From Flavihumibacter cheonanensis (lineage in GTDB: Bacteria; Bacteroidota; Bacteroidia; Chitinophagales; Chitinophagaceae), in contig NZ_JAKRWF010000001.1 of NCBI RefSeq assembly GCF_022352215.1, positions 1,116,001 through 1,180,000 of the forward strand: 64,000 nt of DNA, given 5' to 3'. A program made the translations under genes and the position numbers. Of this stretch, positions 46,578 through 54,899 are shown one piece after another (positions within the stretch are counted from its first letter, which is position 1; each line of letters starts with the position of its first letter). The notes beneath the pieces are model-generated. The model ran no database searches. It saw only the letters and a list, made by a program, of their open reading frames with translations, and was not told the DNA's origin.

Positions 46578-47402
46578 TCACTTTGCTGAATAGCTCATTT
46601 CAAGCTTAGAAGGATTATACCCAAAATGTTGCTTGAAAGATCTTGAAAAATGGGAAAGATTCTCAAAACCTACCTCCAGGTATACGTCAGACGGTTTTTG
46701 TTTTTTTTGACTGATAAGGAAGTGAGCTTCTTTCAATCTTTTTTCCAACAGCCATTTCTGAGGGGTCGTTCCAAGGAGCCGTTGAAAATCTCTTTTAAAA
46801 GTAGCCAGACTTCTTCCGGTTAAATAAGCAAATCGTTCCAATGGAATATTGAAAACATAATTTTTTTGCATGTAATCAACAAGATCTAATTTACCCTGTA
46901 CTGCAAAGTTTGCCAGTTGATTGTCAACTCCAGCATCAACTGTCCGCAATACAGTTATTGCTTCTTGTAATTTTAAATCCGTTAGTAAGGATGGTAGATT
47001 AACCTGATCTAATTGGTAATATGGAAGAATAGAATCAAAAAGACTGTTAAGCAAGGGATGTTTACTGAGTTTGTGAACTTCAAATACAGGCTTAACAATA
47101 GTATTAAAATTCATGGAAAGATAATACTTCTCTAAAAAAACCTGAGAGAATGCAATAGCAACTGAAGTAAATGGCTTGTCCTTAGCGGGATATTTTACAA
47201 ATTTTGCCAACATATTTCTGTAAAACAAGGCAGTCTCACCTTCTTGAACCAAATAACTGCCATTGCCATCCGTAACACTCAAGCTACCGGAATAAATGTG
47301 TATCACAACTGTCTCAGCAATATTATTTTCAACAGTTTTATATTCTTGTTCTGTACAAGAGAAAAAAATATTTGACTTTTGATTGTATTGTATAGAATTC
47401 AT
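46578..47402 (-). CDS. AraC-family transcriptional regulator
   Basis: 274-residue regulator. The N-terminal half (about 1-160) is a cupin-like sensor domain (VVIHIYSGSLSVTDGNGSYLVQEGETALFYRN). The C-terminal AraC double HTH lies at about 175-272 (IPLERFAYLTGRSLATFKRDFQRLLGTTPQKWLLEKRL; KKQKPSDVYLEVGFENLSHFSRSFKQHFGYNPSKLE). It sits between the SDR gene and the Crp-like gene (3 bases after the latter) on the same strand, so it may be part of a regulator cluster that controls the SDR. Inducer unknown. Confidence 0.92.
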   Translation of the reverse strand: MNSIQYNQKSNIFFSCTEQEYKTVENNIAETVVIHIYSGSLSVTDGNGSYLVQEGETALFYRNMLAKFVKYPAKDKPFTSVAIAFSQVFLEKYYLSMNFNTIVKPVFEVHKLSKHPLLNSLFDSILPYYQLDQVNLPSLLTDLKLQEAITVLRTVDAGVDNQLANFAVQGKLDLVDYMQKNYVFNIPLERFAYLTGRSLATFKRDFQRLLGTTPQKWLLEKRLKEAHFLISQKKQKPSDVYLEVGFENLSHFSRSFKQHFGYNPSKLEMSYSAK

Positions 47403-47405
47403 TTA

Positions 47406-47999
47406 TTAATCCCTTATCCTGTTTTTAGATAATGTTGCCCGTAATCTGCTCAGTGAGGATTTTGTCACTCCTATATAGGATGCAATATATTGCAATGGAA
47501 CTCTGTTAGCGATACAAGGAAATTTTTCTAAAAAATAAGAGTATCGTTCAGTTGCATTTTGAGGCATCATAATACTTACCCTTGCTACTTTATCAGATAA
47601 TGCTTTTACTGTTATTTTTGAAATAATTGCATCCCATCTGGTAATGGTATTCGATAATACCTCCATTGATGCCTTAGTCAAAATAAGAATTTGCGAATCC
47701 GTTACAGCCTGTATATATTCTGTTGTCGGTATGCCGGTGTTATAACTATTCAGATCTACCAAAAAATTTTGTTCATCAAGAAAATACCTTGTGATCTCAT
47801 TTCCATTATGATCATAATAACATACCCTGATTACGCCGCTTAAAATGAAACCAATTTCACGTGACACAGCCCCTGCAGTAAGAAAGTATTCTCCCTCTTT
47901 ATAAGATTTAAAAGAGAGTACGCTTTTTATTAATTCAATCTGCTGCTTTGTTAACATATCATATTGCAGCAGGTAATCAATGAATTGTTCATTTTCCAT
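47406..47999 (-). CDS. Crp/Fnr-family transcriptional regulator
   Basis: 197-residue regulator with an N-terminal cyclic-nucleotide-binding-like beta-roll (EGEYFLTAGAVSREIGFILSGVIRVCYYDHNGNEITRYF) and a C-terminal winged HTH (RVPLQYIASYIGVTKSSLSRLRATLSKN). No Fnr-type cluster cysteines are seen. Proteins of this Bacteroidota group often sit next to small-molecule enzymes and lack the cAMP-contact residues. It overlaps the SRPBCC gene by 11 bases and is 3 bases from the AraC gene, indicating one transcript SRPBCC-crp-araC. Confidence 0.92.
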   Translation of the reverse strand: MENEQFIDYLLQYDMLTKQQIELIKSVLSFKSYKEGEYFLTAGAVSREIGFILSGVIRVCYYDHNGNEITRYFLDEQNFLVDLNSYNTGIPTTEYIQAVTDSQILILTKASMEVLSNTITRWDAIISKITVKALSDKVARVSIMMPQNATERYSYFLEKFPCIANRVPLQYIASYIGVTKSSLSRLRATLSKNRIRD

Positions 48000-48564
48000 T
48001 GGACAACTCTTTATACATCGCTTCCGCCTGTCTTTTCATTTCAGCCAATGTATCACGCATCCAAAATTGATGGGTCCGCTTTATATACCGTTTAATCAGC
48101 CATTTAAAGATAAGGTTCTTTTGATCAAATCCATATGTCCATACAATTCTGGTTTTATTATCGGGGAGTTGAAAATGACTGAAATTTCCCCTTGCGCGCC
48201 TTGCTACCCGTTTTAAATCAATTTCTAATTCGGTCAACTCATAAGTAAATCTTCCAGGTTTTTGCCACTCAAGAATTGATTCCAATAAGGTTTTTCCATT
48301 ATCAAATATTACCCGACGGCTTTCGCCAACGGTTGTAAAGGCTCCCTTAACTGGTATGGTTTTAATAATTTTTGGCAGGTTCTCGTAATTGCCTGTACTC
48401 CCAATTTCTTCCAGGTTAAGTTTAAATGATAAGTCCCAATACATTTCAATGGGAATATTTATCGTGTCTTCAACGCTGTGTTTTATCCATTTTTCAGGAA
48501 TTTGTGCTGCTATTTGAGTGGAAATCATGGTTGTCATAATAAAAAAAATAGTTTTATTGATCAT
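47989..48564 (-). CDS. SRPBCC-family protein, exported
   Basis: 191-residue protein with an N-terminal signal peptide (NKTIFFIMTTMISTQIAAQ). The rest fits the SRPBCC/polyketide-cyclase fold: VEDTINIPIEMYWDLSF at the start, GAFTTVGESRRVIFDNGKTLLESILEWQKPGRFTYELTE in the middle and the long C-terminal helix MRDTLAEMKRQAEAMYKELS. Such proteins bind hydrophobic ligands. It is first in a regulator cluster, with an operator-like inverted repeat upstream shared with a divergent AraC gene. Ligand unknown. Confidence 0.82.
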   Translation of the reverse strand: MINKTIFFIMTTMISTQIAAQIPEKWIKHSVEDTINIPIEMYWDLSFKLNLEEIGSTGNYENLPKIIKTIPVKGAFTTVGESRRVIFDNGKTLLESILEWQKPGRFTYELTELEIDLKRVARRARGNFSHFQLPDNKTRIVWTYGFDQKNLIFKWLIKRYIKRTHQFWMRDTLAEMKRQAEAMYKELSNGK

Positions 48565-48614
48565 TGATTAGTTTTTGTATCATACAAACTTCAACCAAGT
48601 AAAAATGAATTGAG

Positions 48615-48653
48615 TTGTCATTTGACAATAATTCCGGGCTGCTTTTATCTTTA
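48615..48653 (+). promoter_or_regulatory. Promoter with overlapping inverted-repeat operator, divergent SRPBCC/AraC region
   Basis: TTGTCA-TT-TGACAA (48615-48628) is a perfect inverted repeat, with outer GAAT/ATTC flanks. It overlaps a TTTG -33 element (48621-48624); a TATCTTTA -7 element follows at 48646-48653 after 21 bases. The AraC ATG begins 5 bases later, so its mRNA would be near leaderless. The repeat is placed to block or assist this promoter and lies 51 bases from the divergent SRPBCC start. Confidence 0.6.
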
Positions 48654-48657
48654 CTAA

Positions 48658-49533
48658 ATGAAAACATTCCATTTCCTTAAAAATAAATACGGAGCGGAAA
48701 TCCTCATGGATATAGGCAAGTATAAAGATATCCCCGCCTATTATTTTGAGCACGACTTACATACCACAGATTTTTACGAGATTGTTTTTTTTCTGAAAGG
48801 GAATGGTTACCTGGAACTGGATAACCAGCAACTAAAACTAAAGAATCATACCATCCTCTTCCTCTCTCCTTTTCAAAAAAGACGCTGGTTCGTCGATAAA
48901 AGCAAAATAGATTGTTACTTTTTACTATTCCAGGATGGATTTCTCTCGACCTTTTTCTCAGACAAACTATTCACCTATAAACTTCAGTTTTTCTATAATA
49001 AATCCAACCCTTTATTCCTTCAGCCAGCACCAGAATTTATCCATCAGTTGCACAGCCTACTGCAGGATTTACAAGCGGAAATCAAACAATATCGTCCCGA
49101 TAGCGAACACATGACCCGCTCTATCCTCTATTATCTCTTAATCAAACTGAACAGGGCTTATGCCACCCAATACCAGCTTTCTTCACAAATGGAAGGCAAT
49201 ACCATTGCGGTCGCGTTTAAAAAGCTACTGCAGGAACAATTAACTAAAAACAGAGGAATTGATTATTATGCCCAACAGCTGGGAATCAGCCGCATTTCTC
49301 TGAATACCCAAATCAAAAAACAATTTGGTATTACCGTTTCTGAAATGATTCAGGAATACACCATAGCGGAAATCAAATCAAAACTAACCTACACGAATCT
49401 CAGCATTAAAGAAATTTCAGCGCATTTGAATTTTTCCGAGCCACAGCATTTAACGCGTTTCTTTAAAAATGCAACGGGACTATCACCTAACGAATTCAGA
49501 AACACTTATCAAAATGGTAGGTCTGTTTCCTGA
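48658..49533 (+). CDS. AraC-family transcriptional regulator
   Basis: 291-residue regulator. The cupin-like N-terminal domain reads DFYEIVFFLKGNGYLELDNQQLKLKNHTILFLSP, and the double HTH covers about 195-288 (GIDYYAQQLGISRISLNTQIKKQFGITVSEMIQEYTI; LSIKEISAHLNFSEPQHLTRFFKNATGLSPNEFRNTY). It is divergent from the SRPBCC-crp-araC cluster and probably binds the inverted repeat between them; this is inference from position. It is followed by the phosphodiesterase gene 54 bases later. Confidence 0.92.
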   Translation: MKTFHFLKNKYGAEILMDIGKYKDIPAYYFEHDLHTTDFYEIVFFLKGNGYLELDNQQLKLKNHTILFLSPFQKRRWFVDKSKIDCYFLLFQDGFLSTFFSDKLFTYKLQFFYNKSNPLFLQPAPEFIHQLHSLLQDLQAEIKQYRPDSEHMTRSILYYLLIKLNRAYATQYQLSSQMEGNTIAVAFKKLLQEQLTKNRGIDYYAQQLGISRISLNTQIKKQFGITVSEMIQEYTIAEIKSKLTYTNLSIKEISAHLNFSEPQHLTRFFKNATGLSPNEFRNTYQNGRSVS

Positions 49534-49587
49534 TTGGTAGGTTTCAAACTCCATATTTCAAGGAAGTTTGCTGACATAACTATTGTT

Positions 49588-51414
49588 ATGATTCGTTCTC
49601 TTTTCGTTATTCTACTGTTAGTACAGCTAACTTCTTTTGCCCAGCTTACCAAACCCCGCGTTGTTTTGATTTCCATAGATGGACTACCAGACTATCTGTT
49701 AGACCACCATCTCGACCATGGCCTGCTACCTGCTAACGGAGCATTTGCCACCATCCGAAAGAAGGGTGCCTATGCGGAAACAGTTTTACCTGTCAATATT
49801 GCTTCCACCGGCCCTTCTCATATTTCCATTTTTACTGGTGCCAGTCCCGCTCAAACAGGCATTGTTGGCAACAGTTTCCGACAGCTCAACCAGTCCTGGA
49901 ACGCCCCCTCCCTATCCGCTTTCCGGCATCCAATAGCAGCTGAGACCATTTTTCAGGCAGCCATGCGGCAGGGTAAAAAAGTGATGGTACTGGGTGGTGT
50001 GGGCGTTGACAATAGCCATGTTTCCAGGATGACTAACTACTTTCTGATGTATCCAATCAAAACCGGCGCTTCCCAATCAGTCAATTTCCTACCTTCCCAC
50101 CCAAGGCAAACAGTTCTTCTTAAAGTAAGTAGTGCCTATACAATACCCTTGTATTGCTATTTAACTGATTCTGCTTTTAATGAGGCTAATATCCTTCGGC
50201 CAGGAAAGCAACTGCTTATTGATACTGATACAAATCCAACTAACGGGCATGTAGCTGCGCTGGTGGCTGATACCTGGACCACACTGCAATTTCAGCATCA
50301 GGAAAAACGATATTCCACATCGTTGCGATTTCAGCTACTGGATGAAGACACTCAAGCGTACCAATTATTTATAAATGCACCGGCCGAAGTGGTACTGTAT
50401 CCGCAAAGTTTTCAAGAACAGGTACAATCAACCTGTGGTTGCTGGCCCGGTGAGCCGGAGAACCTAAAACAAACAGCCGGACTTATATCCGAAGCCACCT
50501 GGTTTGAACAGGTAGACCAATTGGCGCTCTATTTTAAAAATTGCATCCTGGCAGGAATGAAAGCAGCGGACTGGGATTTATTCTTTGGATATTTTTCTAC
50601 GCTCGATGATGTTCAGCACAGGTACACCTTGCGGCATCCGCGTCAACTGGATTATTCGGCGGAAAATGGGAAGCGGGTAGAACGGTATGCTGCTTATGTG
50701 ACAAAATACCTACAACTAATCGACCGATACCTGTTGGAAATTATGCAGGCTGTGCCAGCGGGAACAACTATTATGATAGTTTCAGATCATGGCATGATAC
50801 CGGTTCACAGCACCTTGTTACTCTCCAATTACCTGGAAAAGGAAAAGTTCTCTGTATCCAGGGGGGAACTGAAAGTGATTTCAAGTGGCAATTCAGCGCA
50901 TATTTACCTGAATAAGGAAATGATTCCGGAAACGCAACGCAAGCAGTACCTGGAACGATTACACAACCTGTTGAAAAGACTCAAAGATTCCGTAACCGGT
51001 CTATCAATTTTTGAGCTGGTCGCCAACCAGGAAGAACAAAAAAAGTATGGGCTCTACCATCCTACCCATTCCGGTGAGCTGTTTGTGAGTTGCAAAAGCG
51101 GTTATTCTATATCCGACAGATTACTGCCTGAGGTTCCTTACCTGGTTAACAATAGCTTTGATCTAAGTTTGGTAGCTGACCAACAACTAGCCACCCGCAA
51201 CTTTCTAGAAAAAGGAACCATGAATGAAACCGGAAGAGGGGTTCATGGAAATCTGGCTTCCTTACGAGAAGGGCAGTCTGTATTTTATGCTTTAGGTCCA
51301 AGTGTTCCATCAAAAAAACTTAAACCGATAAGCGCCTTACAAATTGCTCCCACCATCGCCCGGATCTTAGGCATAGAACCACCCCTGCAAGCAAAAGCAA
51401 AAGTGATTTGGTAA
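49588..51414 (+). CDS. Alkaline-phosphatase-superfamily phosphodiesterase / nucleotide pyrophosphatase, exported
   Basis: 608-residue exported enzyme of the type-I phosphodiesterase / nucleotide pyrophosphatase family. Signal peptide at 1-19 (ends TSFAQ). Metal and nucleophile sites: VLISIDGLPDYLL (Asp of site 1), NIASTGPSHISIFTGASPAQTGI (Ser/Thr nucleophile), FGYFSTLDDVQHRY (Asp/His), MIVSDHGMIPVH (Asp-His), and GRGVHGN near the C terminus supplying the last His. It hydrolyses phosphodiesters or phosphonates; the exact substrate is unknown. I start at the ATG at 49588 because the signal peptide begins there; the frame is open from 49534. Confidence 0.9.
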   Translation: MIRSLFVILLLVQLTSFAQLTKPRVVLISIDGLPDYLLDHHLDHGLLPANGAFATIRKKGAYAETVLPVNIASTGPSHISIFTGASPAQTGIVGNSFRQLNQSWNAPSLSAFRHPIAAETIFQAAMRQGKKVMVLGGVGVDNSHVSRMTNYFLMYPIKTGASQSVNFLPSHPRQTVLLKVSSAYTIPLYCYLTDSAFNEANILRPGKQLLIDTDTNPTNGHVAALVADTWTTLQFQHQEKRYSTSLRFQLLDEDTQAYQLFINAPAEVVLYPQSFQEQVQSTCGCWPGEPENLKQTAGLISEATWFEQVDQLALYFKNCILAGMKAADWDLFFGYFSTLDDVQHRYTLRHPRQLDYSAENGKRVERYAAYVTKYLQLIDRYLLEIMQAVPAGTTIMIVSDHGMIPVHSTLLLSNYLEKEKFSVSRGELKVISSGNSAHIYLNKEMIPETQRKQYLERLHNLLKRLKDSVTGLSIFELVANQEEQKKYGLYHPTHSGELFVSCKSGYSISDRLLPEVPYLVNNSFDLSLVADQQLATRNFLEKGTMNETGRGVHGNLASLREGQSVFYALGPSVPSKKLKPISALQIAPTIARILGIEPPLQAKAKVIW

Positions 51415-51420
51415 TTGTGT

Positions 51421-52764
51421 TTAAGGACGAAGCGTAGCTTTTGTTTTCACGCCTCCTTCAATCAGGTAAACCTGTTGAATTTTTCGGTTTGCATCAAATG
51501 CGTACTCAAGTTGGATATCAATATCAGGTTCCGAAACGAATAATTTATTCTTTGATTCAGGTCGCAGTTCCAACTCTCTTCCCATATTCAGCTGCAGTCT
51601 TCCCTCCTTTTCAACAACTTCAAAAGGAAAAGGCGCTTCAAACTTAGCTTCAAAGTCCTTCAGTTTGGGAATGTTTATCCTTTTGTGCTTGTAAGGAATA
51701 ACAATTTGTTTATCAAATAATATACCCGCAAGGCCCTTTGCAAAAAAGTCAAGATTTGTTTCCCGGTTTGAAAGAATTATAATCGAGCTTTTATTGTGTG
51801 GGAAATACATCATGGTAGAACTGTAGCCGGGGATATTTCCATTGTGTAAATAGACCTTATGGTCCATAAAATTATCTACAAAAATACCGTATCCTGCACC
51901 TCTCCCAGGCTGATTGGGTGTGTGCATTTTGGTATAGGATTCACGTTTCAACAATTTTCCACCATGTAGTGCCTGATTCCAACTAAATAAGTCTTTTACA
52001 GTTGAAACCAATCCCCCGTGACTATGGACATAGCTATACGGTACATTAGATTCTGTCCTTAATAGGGGAAAAATTCCGCTATATCCGTAGGCTTTATTGG
52101 GAAGGATGGAATCCTGGTATAAAACCCTGCTCTGCTTCATATTCAGCTCTTTGAAAAATGTTGCTTTAATATACCGGTCATATTGTTCATCAGTGATGAG
52201 TTCCAATATGTAACCAAGTAACACATAATTCGTATTGCTGTAGCCCCAAAAGCTGCCTGGCGTAAAATTTAATGGCAGCTTTTTAATAAGATTAATAATG
52301 GTATCTCGTAAAACCTCATGTGGATAGGAAAACTCCCGGTCAAATAGTTCAGGATACTGAGAAAAATCTTTTATGCCAGCTGTATGATTCAGCAACATAT
52401 GAATGGTAATGCTATCACCTCTTGGGAAGTCGGGAAAGAATTTGACAATCGGATCGTTTAAGGACAGCATTCCCTGTTCCACCAATTGCAAAATCGCCAC
52501 TGCAGTAAATTGCTTGGTCAAAGAAGCAATAGGAAATTTTGAATAGGTTGTATTGGGGACAGACCATTCCCGGTTGGCTGACCCAAACCCATTCTGGTAA
52601 ATGATTTTACTGTCCTTTGAAATCAGAACAGCACCATTAAAATTATACGTTTTTGCATACGCTGAAGCGTACTTGTCCAGTAATAGCTGTTCCTTGGTTT
52701 TGGTTTGACTGCTAAGGGACAAGGCAGTCACAAAACACAAAAAGACGAGTAGAATTTTCTTCAT
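51421..52764 (-). CDS. Serine hydrolase, class-C beta-lactamase family, exported
   Basis: 447-residue exported serine hydrolase related to class-C beta-lactamases and DD-peptidases. Signal peptide KKILLVFLCFVTALSLSSQ. Motif 1 SLTK (in IASLTKQFTAVAIL, about residue 85), motif 2 YSN (WGYSNTNYVLLGYILE, about 180) and motif 3 HNG (LHNGNIPGYSSTMMYFP, about 305). A C-terminal ~100-residue domain follows (FEAKFEAPFPFEVVEKEGRLQLNMG), common in these proteins in Bacteroidota. These are usually esterases or peptidases, so resistance should not be assumed. It is convergent with the phosphodiesterase gene (6 bases apart). Confidence 0.9.
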   Translation of the reverse strand: MKKILLVFLCFVTALSLSSQTKTKEQLLLDKYASAYAKTYNFNGAVLISKDSKIIYQNGFGSANREWSVPNTTYSKFPIASLTKQFTAVAILQLVEQGMLSLNDPIVKFFPDFPRGDSITIHMLLNHTAGIKDFSQYPELFDREFSYPHEVLRDTIINLIKKLPLNFTPGSFWGYSNTNYVLLGYILELITDEQYDRYIKATFFKELNMKQSRVLYQDSILPNKAYGYSGIFPLLRTESNVPYSYVHSHGGLVSTVKDLFSWNQALHGGKLLKRESYTKMHTPNQPGRGAGYGIFVDNFMDHKVYLHNGNIPGYSSTMMYFPHNKSSIIILSNRETNLDFFAKGLAGILFDKQIVIPYKHKRINIPKLKDFEAKFEAPFPFEVVEKEGRLQLNMGRELELRPESKNKLFVSEPDIDIQLEYAFDANRKIQQVYLIEGGVKTKATLRP

Positions 52765-52927
52765 ATAAGGGGTTGCAGTCAAAACGATACAGATTGTAAA
52801 AATATTGTAAACTGGTTATTGGGAACAGAAAACAATCGTTCACGAAAAAGACCCCTAATGGCCAAATTTATTAAACAAGAAAAGCACTTTGACTGCCCTC
52901 CAATTATTTTCAGTTCAAACAAAGGTT

Positions 52928-53340
52928 ATGAAATTCCTGCTGAGAATCGTTTTCTTCTTAAGTTTTTCCATCAACGGTCAGGCACAAACAGAAACGGCTA
53001 AAATTTATCTCATCCGGGAGGGTATGCATGAAGGATCTGCTGTCCCCCTGCTCCATTTTTAAAGATGAGGAACTTGCTCTGTAAGCTGAATAACAAACGA
53101 TATTCTACACACGATGTGGCACCCGGCAACTATACCTTCCATACACAATGGAATGGTAAAAAACCCAACAAAGATAAAAGAGGAGATATTCAGATTACAT
53201 TGGAAGCCGGCAAAACCTACTACATCAAATTCAACTCCGTTGCCAAGGCCTTCAATGGTTACATAGGTCTGATTGAAGTAACGGAAAATACCTTCAAAAC
53301 AGTGGAGCCCTTACTTAAGATCGATGATAAATGTCTGTAA
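52928..53340 (+). pseudogene. DUF2846-type exported protein broken by two frameshifts
   Basis: The ATG at 52928 starts a signal peptide (KFLLRIVFFLSFSINGQAQ) and AKIYLIREGMHEGSAVPLLHF, then stops at 53060. One extra base in the T run 53056-53060 moves the reading to FKDEEL, and a second extra base near 53076-53080 restores CKLNNKRYSTHDVAPGNYTFH to the end at 53340. Removing both gives exactly 137 codons including the stop, with a normal DUF2846 layout. The two lesions lie within 25 bases. It may be a real pseudogene or two assembly errors in short runs. Family function is unknown. Confidence 0.75.
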
Positions 53341-53369
53341 TAAAGAAGAAGTGCCCTTGCCTTTTGATA

Positions 53370-53648
53370 TTAGACAATGGCTTGTTTTTCTTCACAAAAG
53401 ATAAGTAGGCTGTTAATTAATTTCTCTATTTTAAGTGAAGATTTGCCGATGATGGAAAGAAACATTTCTTTATCTTCTTTGCATGACAAATCTCCCAGCA
53501 AGCCTATAGCTAAATTGATACTAGTCAATGGATTACGAACCTCTTGCAGAATGGTTACAACTGACGCATCATTAGCCACTAACTTTTGAGATACCCAATC
53601 TTCAACTTTCCCAAACTTGTCTATTTGGGTAAGTTTATCCCTTTTCAT
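53370..53648 (-). CDS. Free-standing HisKA-like domain protein lacking the phospho-acceptor His
   Basis: 92-residue protein. Residues 28-90 look like a histidine-kinase dimerisation domain: VVTILQEVRNPLTSINLAIGLL, then KEMFLSIIGKSSLKIEKLINSLLIF. In HisKA the motif is usually HE-x-R-x-P-L-T; here Gln35 stands in place of the His, while E, R, N, P, L, T and S remain. No ATPase domain follows; the frame stops, and the adjacent DNA encodes the DUF2846 fragment on the other strand. It could form inactive heterodimers with a kinase or be a remnant. It is divergent from the HEXXH protein, with an inverted repeat between. Confidence 0.7.
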   Translation of the reverse strand: MKRDKLTQIDKFGKVEDWVSQKLVANDASVVTILQEVRNPLTSINLAIGLLGDLSCKEDKEMFLSIIGKSSLKIEKLINSLLIFCEEKQAIV

Positions 53649-53769
53649 TTTCGGCTGGTTTAACCTAAGTTACCATTATTTAAAGGAAATCGCTATTAAT
53701 TTAAATCATGGCAGTTTATGATTTTGGTAACAAGGCGAATACCCTTTCCCATCTGGCTCCCCCTGGATT

Positions 53770-53783
53770 TTACCTTTAGGTAA
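53770..53783. promoter_or_regulatory. Inverted repeat TTACC-N4-GGTAA (operator candidate)
   Basis: TTACCTTTAGGTAA: perfect 6-bp arms TTACCT/AGGTAA around TT. It lies 46 bases before the start of the HEXXH gene and 122 bases from the divergent HisKA-like gene. The same TTACC-N4-GGTAA core recurs at 60667-60680. Confidence 0.5.
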
Positions 53784-53829
53784 CTTATTGAATTACCGTA
53801 AGTTCTACCTTGATAAAAATTGTACTTTA

Positions 53830-54846
53830 ATGGCACTAAGGAGTATCATCCGGAATGGAATTCTGTTACTAATTCTATTAAGCTGCTCTAGTTACTCTTT
53901 TAGCTATTCTCCCCCTTTGATGCGTTATCAGGATAAGATACGGATTCGGGAAGCCATTCTGATTTCAGAACAGTATGGAGAGCAGATTTGGAAAAACCTG
54001 GAGCAATTGCCTTTTGTAGTATTGCTGGTATCAGACAATACAGAATTTTTGGTTAATCATCCCTACCCTTCCTCTGATTTTCAGCTTTCGGAAAATGACA
54101 CCATTTTAAAAACAAAAATTTATTTCCGAAGCAGACGATTCTCAGATAAACTTCTGGCAACCTTTCCGGCCGTTAAAGGAGTACCATGCATCGTTATTGG
54201 ATTACCTGAAAAAACAAATAAATCATCCAGTGAATGGACCATCACATTATTACATGAACATTTTCATCAGTATCAATTTTCGTCAAAGGGGTATTACCAG
54301 GATATTGAAGGATTGAATTTATCCCGCGGCGACTCAACCGGTAGTTGGCAATTAAATTATCCCTTCCCTTATGAGGATGAAAAAATCGCCATTCAATTTA
54401 ACCGATTTAGAACTGCTTTGCAGGAAGCTGTTTTGAATAGAATGAATAAAAGCTTTAACCGGTATTTCAAAAATTACCGGAAAGAAAGGGACAAGTTGAA
54501 ATCGATTCTCAAACCTGCTGATTATAACTACTTATCCTTTCAGATTTGGCAGGAAGGTATTGCCAGGTATACTGAATATAAATTTCTAACCTTGCTGGAT
54601 GACTACACTCCTTCTACTGAAATGAAATCGCTTACTGACTTTATCCCTTTTTCTGACCTGAGGAATAAACTCTTCAAAAATGAAACAGGCTTTCTAAATA
54701 AAATGAGCCTATCGGCAGATAAAAGAGTTTGTTTTTATTCAATCGGATTTGCCGAAGCATTATTACTTGATAAAGAAAATGAACATTGGCGACAACACTA
54801 TATGACTGATAAATTTTTTATCGAAAACTATTTCCGAAAATTATAA
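53830..54846 (+). CDS. Putative exported zinc metallopeptidase (HEXXH)
   Basis: 338-residue exported protein starting at the ATG at 53830. The hydrophobic N terminus NGILLLILLSCSS could carry a lipobox (LLSC) or be a signal peptide. A zinc-binding HEXXH motif is clear: LLHEHFHQYQ (HEHFH about 142-146). A downstream helix WQEGIARYTEYKFL (about 240-253) supplies Glu residues positioned like the third ligand of gluzincin peptidases. It has no other recognisable domain, so peptidase is inference from the motif. The upstream inverted repeat TTACC-N4-GGTAA may regulate it. A second exported or membrane protein follows 53 bases later. Confidence 0.65.
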   Translation: MALRSIIRNGILLLILLSCSSYSFSYSPPLMRYQDKIRIREAILISEQYGEQIWKNLEQLPFVVLLVSDNTEFLVNHPYPSSDFQLSENDTILKTKIYFRSRRFSDKLLATFPAVKGVPCIVIGLPEKTNKSSSEWTITLLHEHFHQYQFSSKGYYQDIEGLNLSRGDSTGSWQLNYPFPYEDEKIAIQFNRFRTALQEAVLNRMNKSFNRYFKNYRKERDKLKSILKPADYNYLSFQIWQEGIARYTEYKFLTLLDDYTPSTEMKSLTDFIPFSDLRNKLFKNETGFLNKMSLSADKRVCFYSIGFAEALLLDKENEHWRQHYMTDKFFIENYFRKL

Positions 54847-54899
54847 AATGAATGTAACAAAAATGGAGTTGTATCGTCCTAGAAAAAACCTATTGAAAC

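Noticed and set aside
51421-52764. Beta-lactamase-like protein as an antibiotic-resistance gene
   Set aside because: The motifs are those of general serine hydrolases of the family; an extra C-terminal domain and the context give no support for resistance.
52928-53340. Programmed frameshift as the main explanation
   Set aside because: Two shifts in 20 bases would be needed, and no stimulatory structure is visible; pseudogene or sequencing error is simpler.
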